Positions 51,701 through 63,008 of a stretch of DNA of 64,000 nucleotides are shown piece after piece. The stretch lies in assembly GCA_029961685.1 (NCBI GenBank), contig JARWKL010000013.1, positions 25,388,922-25,452,921 on the forward strand, in the 5' to 3' direction. Made by a program: the position numbers and the translations under genes. This DNA is from Aristolochia californica (Eukaryota > Streptophyta > Magnoliopsida > Piperales > Aristolochiaceae). Below the pieces are notes generated by a model. It did not search any database and was not told where the DNA came from. It was given only the letters and a program-made list of their open reading frames with translations. Numbering within the stretch: position 1 is the stretch's first letter; the number at the start of each line of letters is the position of its first letter.

Positions 51701-54054
51701 AAAATATAAAGGAAGTTCTTTATGCTTCTCTTTTTTCCTAAATTGTTTAACTTTGTGGTATAATTTTCCAAGGATTTTATAAGTTTCCACCATTAGAACA
51801 AGGTTTGTCCATGACGCTTGCCACTGTTTCCCACGGAATTGATTCACTCTGACCACTTGTAGTGCAAGGTTTTAAGATCCATTATCACAACTGGGTTGCC
51901 TACAAAAAATTTCATTGTTATTTTTTCTTTGCTATTGCTATTTTCGTTTATGCAAAATTGTTCTGGGTGTCAGGTCATGTATGCCTTTGTTATGCGGCCA
52001 GAGAGTTTACCTAAAGCGTATCAAGATTTTATCCAAAAGACTGGACCAGTGGAGGAGCCAATATACAAGGCCATCCGGGATATCTGCAGAGGCTTTCCTG
52101 TTGATATTGTTGCTTTGTCTGCATTCTTATCCAAAAGAAGGAGGCCTGCGAGCTTCATAAAGTTAGAGAAATATCCCTCCATTATCCCATGTTCTATAAT
52201 TCATCCTGACACGAGCTCGTGTTTGGCTCAAAATGGACGTGCAGCTTCAGCAACTTTTAGGAAAACATTTCCTTTATATTTCTCATTGACATTTGTACCA
52301 TTTGTTGTTCTTCATCTACAGAAGGTATGCTACTTCTCTTGGATTTGTTGAATAGGTACGTAGTATGGTGTGCATTATTTCAGTGCTCATATGAGGAACA
52401 CACAAAACTTGTTTTTATCGAAAATATTTGTGAATTTGCAAGTGGTCTGCTACTTTATTTTTAGCAATCACTGAGCATTGTTTATTTCCCTTTCTTTTGC
52501 CTCCTCCATTATGAATGCTAGAAGTTCCATCTTTTGCTTAATATTAGAGCTGTTTGTTTAATGCATTTATTCTTTGATTTGTTGCATAGACCTGGGAAAA
52601 CTGAAGAAGCATTCATAGGATAAATTTGTACTTAATAAGAGAGGTGGTGTTCTGGAAATAAGCAAGCTTTCTTGTGCTAGTGAGTTTCATATCCAAGGAG
52701 GCAAAACGTGAACTAATTAACATAAGTGGTTTAATCTTCAAAATTATGAGAATTCATCTTAGACTCACACAAACAAAGCTTTAAAAAAAAGAGTGATCTT
52801 GTGAAGAGAATATTTGACAGGAAATTAGGAAACTGCATAGTATGCTTCTTTCTGATAAGATTTTTGTATCCTTAATTACAGTTCTATAAATAAGTTTACC
52901 TGTTACTGAAATGAATACAATGGTATCTTCCTTATTCTTTTTTGGTAAAAATGCAAATCAAGTTCTCTAGAAAAGGGTGCAAGAGGCACCTGCAACAAGC
53001 CTGTTCTATATGTCAATTTTGTATGAGTGTCTGGCCAGTGAGGTACATGTTTAAGGTGCAATTCTAGGATTTCATAGCCCTTGGTATTATAGTAATTAAT
53101 ATTTTTATTTGTTTAATGTATTAATAATTGGTATCATAAAGTTTTAAATTTGAATACCCTCAGTTGGCAATTAATCTCTTACCTTCGACCTGATAATTAC
53201 CAGTTCTTGGAGTCTCCTTTTCGTGTGAGCTCAATGGCTGTTCTAGCTGCTATTCGCTCAACAACATTTTTATCTGCCTTTGTTGGCATCTTCCAGGTAG
53301 CTATCTCATCAAATATCATTTTCTTCTTTTTCTTTTTTACTTTTCTCTTCATCATACTCTTTTAGTAGCAGTAGTGATACTTCTGCTTGATGCTAGGGAG
53401 TAATATGTCTACATAGAAAGGTGGCCTCAAAAGATCACAAACTTTTGTACTGGTTTGCTGGTGGGATAGCTGCCCTTTCTGTACTTATGGAAAAGAAAGG
53501 CAGGAGAGCAGAGTTAGCTCTCTATGTGCTTCCCCGAGCTGGAGATTCCTTGTGGTATATCTTAGTGAATCGCCGTCTCCTTCCAGATATTAAGAATGCT
53601 GAGGTAAAAGTTATCTTTGTTATTATTTTTTTATGGATCTTCCTTTCATTTGCTTCTCTACCATTACTCCATTTAGTTGCAGAAACCATACCTAATTACT
53701 TGAAAGCAAAATTTTCAACATCAGAATTCAGTAGAGCCAGTGAAAAAGCATGCTAACTATTTTATTGTTTATTCCATTATCTTAAAATCTCAGGTGGCTC
53801 TCTTCTGTTTATGCATGGGAGGTATCATGTATTTCTTAGAACATGAGCCAGATACCATGGCTCCATTCTTGAGACGCTTGATCAAACGTTTCCTTGCTAG
53901 CAGGATAAGCAATCCTGGGCCATCCTCAAACCCATCTTACTCCTACTTGCAGAATCTGGGTGCCACCGAGAAACCCAAATTAGAGGAGAACGGTGAGACT
54001 GAAGCTCCAACATCATCCGCAAAGTACAATCTGGAATCAATTCCTGGCCTTTAG
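48719..54054 (+). CDS. TMEM135-like membrane protein, 8 exons
   Basis: Exons 48719-49069, 50629-50768, 51014-51113, 51226-51324, 51974-52324, 53204-53296, 53397-53603 and 53794-54054 join in phase (GT-AG) to 533 residues. Residues about 33-57 form a charged coiled coil. Then comes the Cys-rich N-terminal box of the family, C60, C66, C73 and C82, within HTCGKYPPCDHPDDSC. Several hydrophobic segments follow (about 83-100, 140-180, and in exons 5-8, e.g. WFAGGIAALSVLMEKKGRR and VALFCLCMGGIMYFLEHEP). The C-terminal 50 residues are polar and Pro/Ser-rich. Animal TMEM135 is a mitochondrial and peroxisomal membrane protein tied to organelle dynamics; the plant role is not established. The acceptor of exon 7 (tgctag|GGAGTA) was chosen because it alone keeps the frame. 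No lesion was seen. Confidence 0.9.
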
Positions 54055-55849
54055 ATTATCCACTATACGAGAACCCATACTCAGGAGATCCGTCACATGA
54101 TACACATGTCTAATTCAATTCTTCAGAAGCTAGTAAATACTCTGCTCCATTTATTAGGCCATAGTGGCCTGAAATTTCATTGGTTAATTGGTCACCATGC
54201 AATCAACTGGTACAAAGAGTTTCTTAAGGTGATGGGTGGGAGAGGTTTGTCAATCCTGTCCCCATGTATGGTGAAGCTCAAGAAGAGAATAAATTCTAGA
54301 TTTAGTGTAGGTCAATAAGTTGGAAGTGATGCCCAATTCTCTTTTCTGTAAACAGTATCCTATTTTCTTTCATGAGATGTACATGCTTAGAAATCCTTTT
54401 TTTTTTTTTTTTTTTGGGTTTTTTGGAATGGTAAATGCTTAGAAATCTTGGAATAATATGATGCTTCACTGATTATTGTCAAGAAAATTGTATTTCCGAG
54501 TTTATTTGGGAATGACGAAAACCCAGGATGATTTGATAGAAACCCAGGAGCCCCATCTCTATTATTTACAGGTTTGCTGATTTTGACATTGAAAAAATTA
54601 TACTTTGGTCCTTCAGCTTTTTCCGTGAGTTATGACTATTTGCACCACAAGGATAGCTTCAGAATCATTTTTCTCTTTGGCTAGAAAAATGTTTTGGAAT
54701 AAGTGGACTATGCAAAGAAGAAAGATAGAAATATTGGGTGTAAGTGGAGTATGAGAAGGAGAAAGAAAGAAATATAAGGTGTGTTAAGATTGCCCCTCAT
54801 TGAAGAAAGCAGAAATGGCAGAGACCACCTCCAATTTTTTTGCCCCTCTCCCTATTTTTGTCCAGAAAGGGAGTGATGAACCCTGTGGGATTTCAAACTT
54901 CTCTGTTTTAGGGAGAGGGGGTGGAGAGGTTGCTTCCCCACCATCTTTCCCTCATTTACTCTAGGAGATAAGATGTTCACCAAAGATGAAAGGAGGTTTG
55001 TCCTGCTACTCTGGGAGTTTGTTTGGAACCCCAGGGAAAATAAAATAAAATAAAAATTTAACCATTATTATTTTAAAAAATAGTTAGTGAAAAAGAGAAT
55101 TTGATTATACGAGTTGAATAAAATTGTCGCCAACCATTGGCGGTTGAACACCAAATTTGGCTGATGGGAGGCCAAACCTTTTTGGTTCAAGATTAGCTAG
55201 TTTTAGGAAAAAAAAGACTTCTATGTGGTGGTAGAAAATGGTGGAATGAAATTGGAGGGGGTGGAGGCCTGGAGTGGAGAATGAGTCTAAAATTAAAGAA
55301 GTTGAAATCCACTTTTGAACTTAGTCAAAGTATATCCATGCCAATGCTACTGCCAAAAAGGAGCTCCCTCCTCAACCAAGTTAGGTTACTGATATGGACT
55401 CCACTAAGGTTAAGTAGACAACACACCTACACTGAGTTCAATCTTTACATTGCCCTTAATTTTGAACTCTAAAATATAATTGCACCTCGAGCTCAGTATA
55501 AAATGTCCGGCCAAAGGTGATCGGAAAACCAGAATTTTCCGTGCTAACTTGTCTAATCCGGGTAACCTAATTTGTTGAATAGGCCATATCAAGGAATCTA
55601 AAATTAGTCTCATGCAGAGTCCTATCAAAGAGTCTAAGGTGAAAGAATAGAACTCTCAAGTTTTACTTAAGTCTTCCGGTTTAACCATCCTCATACTCAC
55701 CCTTAAGCTAGCATTCTCCCAAGGGTTTGATATCACAGTTGTTTGCAATTGCTTTGGATTTCCTTAGGGGGTTAGTCCATAATGAAGTAGAAATTAAGTG
55801 AAAAATTGAATTGAAGTAAGATGAATTGCTTCGACTTTAACTCATGTTT
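54055..55849. other. Intergenic stretch, no gene recognised
   Basis: TMEM135-like 3' UTR at the left. A 19-base T run lies near 54398-54416. Short pieces such as 'gtaagtggagtatgagaaggag' resemble each other around 54700-54780. Nothing coding was found. Confidence 0.5.
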
Positions 55850-55925
55850 GGGTGTTAGTCCAGGCCAGTTGAAGTGGCCGGAAAACAGATTCCAGTGTTA
55901 GTGCCTGGAAAACAGATTCCAGTGT
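55850..55925. repeat. Short segment shared with the Harbinger-type element
   Basis: 'gattccagtgttagtgcc' (near 55889-55906) and the doubled 'ggaaaacagattccagtgt' match the reverse complement of 13306-13335 apart from single substitutions. This links the left edge of this repeat region to the same transposon family as 12088-13459. Confidence 0.55.
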
Positions 55926-55960
55926 CTTTTTCTAAATAAAGAAGAGAATGAGTAACCTTT

Positions 55961-56690
55961 TATGATTATAGTTTATTATAAATTAAAACAATAATTATGT
56001 GTGACTACAATAAATTATATAAAATTAATAAAAAATTTAAAAAATAACATAAGGGAATATAATAAATAAACCTAATGGTTTAATTAATTATAAAAATTGG
56101 ATAATTAAACCAATTAATGATTATAGTTTATTATAAATTAAAACAATAATTACGTGTGACATGAATAAATTATATAAAATTAATAAAATAACATAAGGGA
56201 ATATAATAAATAAACCTAATGGTTTATTAATTTTAGCAATTGGATAATTAACCAATTAATGATTACAATTCATTATAAATTAATATAATAATTACGTGTG
56301 ACTAGAATAAATTATATAAAATTAATAACAATTAAAAAATAACATAAGGGAATATAATAAATAAACATAATGGTTTAATTAATTATAGCAATTGGATAAT
56401 TAACCAATTAATGATTAAAATTTATTATAAATTAATATACTAATTACGTGTGACTAGAATAAATTATTTAAAATTAATAAAAATAAAAAAATAACATAAG
56501 GGAATATAATAAATAAACCTAATTGTTTAATTAATTATAGCAATTGCATAATTAAACCAATTAATGATTAAAATTTATTATAAATTAATTTACTAATTAC
56601 GTGTGACTAGAATAAATTATTTAAAGTACCTAAAACAGTTAAAAATAACATAAATGAATATAATTAATAAATAATTTTTTTTGTAATAAC
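55961..56690. repeat. AT-rich tandem array, about 5 units of 142-155 bp
   Basis: Unit landmarks 'gattaYaRtttattataaatta' recur at about 55964, 56119, 56261, 56413 and 56566. Every unit also carries 'acgtgtgac' or 'atgtgtgac', 'aataaattatataaaattaat', 'aacataagggaatataataa' and 'accaattaatga'. Units differ by small indels and substitutions, so the array is moderately old. Confidence 0.9.
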
Positions 56691-56730
56691 ATAATATATA
56701 GTATAAAAATACCTAATAAATTAATAATAC

Positions 56731-56937
56731 TTAATAAAAATACTCAAACATATCATTGTAATCCTCTTTACGTATATAATTGTGTAATATGCAACAAGCT
56801 ATTGCAATCCCACGAGGACGTAATGCTCGTCTATACCTATGGTTGAGATAGTATCTTCCCATCATGTATATAAGACATGTCAATAAAATCATTCTTGTAT
56901 TCCTATTTTTGTCTTCTATGGAAACCTGCAAATACAA
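56731..56937 (-). pseudogene. PIF/Harbinger transposase C-terminal fragment
   Basis: A 68-codon minus-strand stretch contains RGIAIACCILHNYIRKEDYND, close to the (A/C)xxxLHNFI(R/K) end of DDE_4 Harbinger transposases (the part just after the last catalytic acid). The upstream catalytic domain was not found to its right, where tandem duplications now lie, so this is a scrap. It may be the source of nearby TTA/TAA-flanked elements, but that is inference. Confidence 0.6.
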
Positions 56938-57305
56938 TCACCACAACTATAATGACGACTACAACAATAATTCTTGTTTCTTCCTAAATGTCATAAACAC
57001 AAAAACATACCATTATCTTCAATCATGACCTATTTTCAATCATTCCTATATAAAACCATCTCCAATCACCCACCCACAATATTCATCCACACAATAAGAA
57101 CACAACAATCATGAAAACCCAAATCTTAACCATAATAGGATTCATAATCTATCAACGATATGTCTTATAAAGTCATAATTAAACTTCAAAACAATCGTCC
57201 CAAAATACATAGTGTATTTCAAACTATTGACTACATTTCATCAGCACAATATTTAAGCCAATTAAGTCGTTCTTCCACTGGCAGCTTCGTAAACATATTC
57301 TTCAT
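56938..57305. other. Non-coding spacer in the repeat-rich right end
   Basis: AT- and A-rich DNA, no frame of note. It may be decayed Harbinger internal sequence. Confidence 0.4.
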
Positions 57306-57925
57306 ACATCGTCATTGATGGGGGTCGGGTTTTGTTGGCTAATGGACGCCCGTGTAGGTGACTCAGCCTTGTTTGAATTGGACCATGTGGTGGATATTTA
57401 TAACTCCAAAATCTCCTCACCACATGGCAAAAACATTCCATAGCACTTCAAACGTATTCAACAATATTCTAAAACATTTCAAAATTAATTGAACTAATTT
57501 CATTGTAGATGACTAGAACAATGCAAAAACAAACTCATGAAGTCCAAATTCACCGAACACCCCTGGTAGATCCCCATATGACTTCGCAGTCACTACGAAC
57601 CGTACATCGTCATTGATGGGGGTCGGGTTTCATTGGCTAATGGACGCCTGTGTAGGCGACTCAGCCTTGTTTGAATTGGACCATGTGGTGGATATTTATA
57701 ACTCCAAAATCTCCTCACCACATGGCAAAAATATTTCATAGCACTTCAAACGTATTCAACAACATTCTAAAATATTTCAAAATTAATCGAACTAATTTCA
57801 TTGTAGATGACTAACAATGCAAAAACTAACTCATCAAGTCCAAATTCACCGAACACCCTTGGTAGAGCCCCATATGACTTCACAGGCACTACGAACCGTA
57901 CATCATCAGCCTTGTTTGAACTCGA
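57306..57925. repeat. Tandem duplication, 298-bp unit, two copies plus a partial third
   Basis: The unit starts 'acatcgtcattgatgggggt' at 57306 and again at 57604. The copies differ by few substitutions and a 3-base deletion (agaacaatg vs aacaatg). A third start, 'acatcatcagccttgtttga' at 57899, lacks part of the unit and runs into the telomere-like tract. No protein was recognised in it. Confidence 0.92.
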
Positions 57926-58480
57926 CTAAACCCTCTAAATCCTATACCCTAACCGAGAAACCTACAAATTAAAATAATCCCTAAACCCTAAACCCTATTC
58001 CTTAAAACCCCTAGCCCCAAACCCTAAATGCTAGTCCTTAAAACCCCTAAAAGTCCCAAACCCTAGACCCTAAAACCCCTAAAAGCCCCAAACACTAAAC
58101 CCTAAGAACTTAAAACACTATCACCCCAAAAATCGAGAACCCTATGTTTTTTAAAAAAAGACATAAACCCTAATTCCAGACCTAAAGACTAAACCCTAGA
58201 GCTTAAAACCCTAAAAGTCCCAAACCCTAGACCCTAAAACCCCTAAAAGCCCCAAACACTAAACCCTAAGAACTTAAAACACTATCACCCCAAAAATCGA
58301 GAACCCTATGTTTTTTTAAAAAAGACATAAACCCTAATTCCAGACCTAAAGACTAAACCCTAGAGCTTAAAACCCTAAAAGTCCCAAACCCCAACTCTAA
58401 TCCCGAAATTAAACCCTATCAACACAAATTTGAACCCTAAATCCCATAAACCCTAACCCTAAATCCCAAAATTAGGCCAC
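57926..58480. repeat. Interstitial telomere-like DNA (degenerate CCCTAAA) with 164-bp tandem duplication
   Basis: Dense 'ccctaaa', 'ccctaaaccct' and variants ('cccctaaaag', 'ccccaaac') fill the tract. Within it a 164-bp unit repeats almost exactly: landmarks 'aaaagtccca' at 58049, 58213 and 58377, each of the first two followed by 'tagaccctaaaacccctaaa'. The repeat sense on the plus strand is the C-rich telomere strand of most plants. Confidence 0.88.
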
Positions 58481-58757
58481 AATCAAGATAAATTACGCAC
58501 AAAAATTAAAATTAACTCAAACACAACACTAAATTAGTTGAAAAAAAATTAGGGTTTAGCATTACCTCCCAAAAATCCAATTATCATATGTAGTAACCTG
58601 TATTGCTTGCCTAAATCTTCCTTGGGCTTGGAAATTGAGCAGATAATGAAGAGAGGAGAATAAAGATAGCTGATGTAAGATAGAAAGATCAACTAGTTGC
58701 AAGCTACAAATGAAAAGCAAGGAAAGTTGATGTTGCTCAAAGGCACTATGTCACTAT

Positions 58758-59131
58758 TAAGACTGTGTTTGGAACACAAAAAGTGGAGAGAGAAAAAAAA
58801 AGGAAGAGAAAAGAAAAGAAAAGTGGTTCTTTTCCATGGAAAATGAGAGAGAAAATAGCAGATAAATATAATTTTTCGGATACAAGTGAAAAATAAAAAA
58901 GAAAAGAAAATTAGTAATATTTAAAAAATTTTATGATTAAGATTTTCTCTCAAGTTTCCATTTCTTTTCTTCTCTCTCTCCAAATTCCATCATTTTGTGA
59001 GAGAAAATTTATTAACTAAGTCTTTCTTATTTTCTTTTCTCTCAATGATTTTCTACTACCAAACAATAGAAAATAACTTTATTTCTCCTTTTCTTTTCTT
59101 TTCGTTTTTTTGGGTTCCAAATAGGCCCTAA
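58758..59131. mobile_element. Tourist-like MITE, 368 bp, TAA target duplication
   Basis: TAA stands at 58758-58760 and 59129-59131. The element starts GACTGTGTTTGGAACACAAAAA and ends as the reverse complement of GGGCCTATTTGGAACCCAAAAA: imperfect inverted ends sharing TTTGGAAC-CAAAAA. The sub-terminal DNA is rich in 'gagagaaaa' on one side and 'tttctctc' on the other, so the whole element can fold on itself. There is no coding capacity. TAA duplication and a TGTTTGG-type tip fit Tourist/Harbinger. Confidence 0.7.
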
Positions 59132-59467
59132 GAGTACTTAAATACCTTTGATGTCTTAGGTGGATTGAAGGTTCATGCAAAGTTAATGAGAAAGCAAAAC
59201 ACAAGTAATTATGAAAACAAGTTTTTGAAAAAAATTGCAAGACTCAATGAAAACTTTTTCTAATCCAAAAGATTTTGTTATGTTGGCTCACCATTACTTA
59301 AGGTTCTCTTACTTTTGAGCCAATTGATCAGGTGAAGATTTCATCACCACCTTCATTGTTTTGTTCTGAACACCTTCCCTGTTAACAGCTTGGCAAGTTG
59401 AATACCAAACCATGTTCTCCGGTGGTTTTCTCAAATCTAATGCCCTCTCAGTTTGCTATGAGGATTC
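59132..59467. other. Short spacer between MITE and TRIM-like element
   Basis: No coding or structural signal recognised. Confidence 0.5.
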
Positions 59468-59785
59468 TGTTCAGAAATAGTCCCATATGGATTAGTGGAT
59501 GCAAAGATATTGAGTTTATTAGCTGGGAAAAATGTTTCATAAGTGGCTAGTCATTATAGGATAAGGTTTTTGACCCAATTTAGCCAGCCACTCAGTATGT
59601 GGGCTTCCACCTAAATTATCCACTTGTAGAGCTACAAAAGAGAGTGGACCTACACGTGAGGTGGAGTGTTAAGAAATAGTCCAACATGGATTGGTGGATA
59701 CAAAGATTTTGAGTTTATTAGCTAGAAAAAAGGTTTCCTAAGTGGCTAGTCATGATAGGATAAAACCTTAGACCCAATTTAATCG
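59468..59785 (+). mobile_element. TRIM-like element with two LTRs of about 118 bp
   Basis: LTR1 from 59468 (TGTTCAGAAATAG) to about 59585 and LTR2 from 59667 (TGTTAAGAAATAG) to about 59782 share 'gagtttattagct', 'aagtggctagtcat', 'ataggataa' and 'gacccaattta'. A polypurine 'gaggtggag' immediately precedes LTR2. The core is about 80 bp. A primer-binding site after LTR1 is not obvious. The same family appears reversed at 2462-2860. Confidence 0.6.
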
Positions 59786-60973
59786 AATCCGTCTCTCATC
59801 AAGAACGCAGAGGGACCTCTCAAAGAAATCAGCTAGCTCAACAGCCATTAACAACTGGATTCATTGCACCCAAAGAGCATCGTTCCAAGAAATCACTAAT
59901 GTAATCACCTGGTTATCTTTAAAAAGAAGCGTCAATAGAATCCATTTCTTCAAGGTTCAGAAGCGAGGATCTGCGTTAGGGGTCAGCCGAGTGCCGTCGG
60001 CCTGCCACTTCTTTTCTTCTCTAATGGAACTTCCCTCTCTTTGGACTCTCAGAAAGCTACTGGCTTAATTTTAAAGGGATCGTGAATTCTGTAGGGGTAA
60101 GCTTCCATTCCATTTCCGTTGAGAGGAAGAGAAGGAAAACAAGAAGCGTTCACCACAACTGGTGGGTGTTCAACACTCAAAAGCCGCAGCTATATGCAGA
60201 CAGCATGCCATCCTCTTCATTGTTCTTCAAAGATATATATACATATTTGCTTGAAGGAAAGGGTTTTGTGATTTTCTTGTTTTGTTTAGTCACTAGAAGA
60301 TGCTCTGTGATCAAATGGCAACAACTTCTCAATAGTACTACTGGAATGAATTCTGTTTCTTCTTCAAATCATGATTTGTTCTTCTTCTGTATCGGTGTTT
60401 CTTCTGCTCGGAAACGATTTTGACTTCCAGTTGCACGATTCTTGAATAAATTCGAATTGCGGATGAAACTGTGCATCGCCACGTTACTATCTTCTCCCTT
60501 GCCGAGCAGCGCTTCTCTGGAACTCCCTCACTCTGGCCTCAAGCTACTAGTCATGGCGGAGCAGAGGGAAAACGAGAGAGGAGATCAAAATCGACTAGAT
60601 TGCTATTTCGTTTCATGAAGAGAGATGACAGTAAGTACCCAAATTTTCTGTTTACAAAAGTTCGGAGTTTCCTTTATTTCCAAATTCATGAGTGCGAATA
60701 AATATTGCATCTCCATTAACCATCTCGAGGTCAGAGGCTGTTGGTCTTCTCCCAGTCTTCCGCTTCCTCTGTGAAATGTCTGCTGCTGCTTCTAAATATT
60801 GGTATCCGACTCTGTAACTGTACAAGCTTTCTGTTCTCTTTTTGGCTATTCTTAACTTGTCATAGAATTAATGTCAGCATTTCTGCATCTTGTGTTGGCC
60901 AGAAAAATGATTCTGGTTGCCAAATTGTTCGATGTTTCAGAAAATAGCTTTCTTTAATTCAACTGCTAGTTCT
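59786..60973. other. Unassigned region, possible decayed gene
   Basis: A 113-codon plus frame (60082-60423) and a 76-codon frame (60471-60701) show no recognisable domain and no consistent splice linkage. Base composition is more gene-like than the flanks, so an unrecognised or decayed gene cannot be excluded. Confidence 0.3.
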
Positions 60974-61189
60974 TTAACTCTGAGCAATCCGAAGTCTGTA
61001 TGTGGAGGAATGCCCAGCAAGAGCTCTGGATTTGGGCATGGAAGATAGGAATTCAGGACTATCATCTGCGAACCTTCCGCCATTTCCTTCGAAGAAGTCA
61101 GGATTCAATCCTAAACTTCCAAAAATAGCTTTCATTAACTCAGCTGCTAGTTCTTGCATGGCTTCTGCGTACTTTCCCATATTGTTCAT
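60974..61189 (-). pseudogene. Fragment resembling a 2-oxoglutarate/Fe(II) dioxygenase helix region
   Basis: A 71-codon minus frame reads YAEAMQELAAELMKAIFGSL then GLNPDFF. This resembles the helix between the N-terminal (DIOX_N) and catalytic domains of plant 2-ODDs, where 'Y..AM..L...L...I..SLGL.P' is common. After it the frame turns to GRFADDSPEFLSS, not the expected 'NYYP.C' motif, and no HxD or RxS motif was found nearby. It is most likely a relic exon. The long foldback transposon begins just right of it. Identity is tentative. Confidence 0.4.
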
Positions 61190-61204
61190 GTAAACAGTTG
61201 ATAA

Positions 61205-63008
61205 TTATAGGGAATTTTACGATATTACCAATTTATTTAACATAATAACACAATAACCAACTTTAACTTATTTTTACAAATACCCAATTTTGACTAATCA
61301 ACTGCACATGTAGATAGTTAAAGGTAGGGGTGGCATCAAGCTGAGCAGAGCCCGAACTTGCTTATGTTCAAATCGAGCTTCATTTAAAACTTTTCAAAAA
61401 ATACATTGTATACATTTTAATTGGGAATAACCTCTACTTAAAATTGGGTGTAAAGGTGGCATCGAATCCAGTTGAGTTTGAACCTTGTTTAAGCCGAACT
61501 TCATTTAAAAAGGTGAAGGTGAGGGGAGGAAAAAATTGATCGGATGGCCACAGAGGTGGCTGGCGAGCAACTGTCGACGGTAATAGAGGCGGCAACAACA
61601 GCAGACGGGAGGGGCTTGGCGGTGTCGAGGGGAGGAAACAATTCCCCCCTCCCCCTACTCCTTGTCCCTACTTAGCTCGTTAACAAGCCATCGAGTCGAA
61701 CCTGGATTCGGTCGAGCTCGATTCGTTAATTTAAACGAGTTGATCTCGGATCTTGAACTCGGCTTGAGATCCAAGGATACCGAATTGAACCAAGCATGCA
61801 CCGAGCCGAGCTCAAGCCGGCTCGGTTCGAAGCCACCCCTAGTTAAAGGTGATGCGTAAGCTTTGATCAATTACGAGGTGACATGTCATCGTGCCACATT
61901 AGCACTCGAAGAGTTTTATGCCATTTCAACAAACACATCATAGGCAATCCATGTTATCCTCCATGTAGGATGATACATCATCTGCCATGTCATTAAATGT
62001 CGCGTTGCCCTCCATGATAGTTTACCTTTTTTTCTCCCATTTTCTTTTCATGATTGATTTAGGTTACTATGTAATTAAATTTTTTAAAATATTAATTTTT
62101 GGTTTTAAAAACTCTTACACATTTCATTCCATTACCTTCACTTTAATATAATAAAAAATATATATTTTGATTATTAATTATTTCAAAAATATTTTTTAAA
62201 TATAATTAATACTTTATTTTACTTAATACCTTAATGTAATTATTTTACTTTAAGATATTATTTAATTTAATACAATATTTAGTAAAAAATAATTTAGTTT
62301 TAAAATTCTTATTTGTTGGTACAAATATTCTACCTTTTTATAATAACAAAACATAAAATTCGTATATTAATTAATTAAAAATTTTATTCTTACCTATTTA
62401 ACAACTTTATTATCGATTTAAAATAAAATTTAATTAAAAATTATTTTTGAGTTTATAAATCTAATTTATCGGTGCACATTTTATTACCTTATATTTTAAT
62501 ATATTTAAAAATAATCATTATATTTTTATAATTTTATTTAAATCATAAAGATATTTTTCTAAAATATTTAATTTTTTGAAAACAAATATTTATTTTAAAA
62601 ATTATTTTAAAAATAATTATATGTTTTAAAAAACAAATTATAATTATTTTTAATATATTTTTATTAATTAAAATTTAAAAATAGTTAATTATTTTTATAA
62701 TATTTTAAAAAGTAATTTAAAATTATTTAATTATTTAATTATTTATTTGTTGATGTGGCATGATGACATGGCATCCAACAGAGTGACGTGACTTCCCAAT
62801 GATGCGTCAGTTGACATGGCATAAGACTATTCTGGTGCTAATGTGGCATCATGATATGGAACCATGTAATGAGTCAAAGTTTACATGTCACCTTTGATTG
62901 TACATGTGTAGTTGATCTATCATAGTTGGGTATTTGTGCACATAAGATAAAAAGTTGGTTATTTGTATTATTATGTTAAAAAAATTGGGTAAACAAAATT
63001 ATTCCTAT
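61205..63008. mobile_element. Long-terminal-inverted-repeat (foldback/MULE-like) element of about 1.8 kb
   Basis: The left arm (61205-61324 plus 61850-61990) and the reverse complement of the right arm (63005-62750) correspond throughout. 'aacataataacacaataacc' pairs with 'aacataatacaaataacc'-type sequence, 'gatcaactacacatgta' with 'aatcaactgcacatgta', and 'gtgccacattagcac' with 'atgccacattagcac'. The arms are interrupted on the left by a nested hAT MITE. The centre (62030-62740) is extremely AT-rich and non-coding. Long arms suggest a Mutator-like or foldback element. A 9-bp target duplication was not clear, so the superfamily is open. Confidence 0.72.
61317..61849. mobile_element. hAT MITE (517 bp) with perfect 8-bp target duplication GTTAAAGG
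   Basis: The element spans 61325-61841, begins TAGGGGTGGCATCAAGC and ends GGTTCGAAGCCACCCCTA. Flanks 61317-61324 and 61842-61849 are both GTTAAAGG. It shares both ends with the 2.4-kb element at 34679-37072, including 'catttaaaacttttcaaaaaa' near the left and the 'ggccacagaggYggYYggcgagca' block near the right, but lacks most of the interior. It is nested inside the left arm of the foldback element, so it arrived later. Confidence 0.92.
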
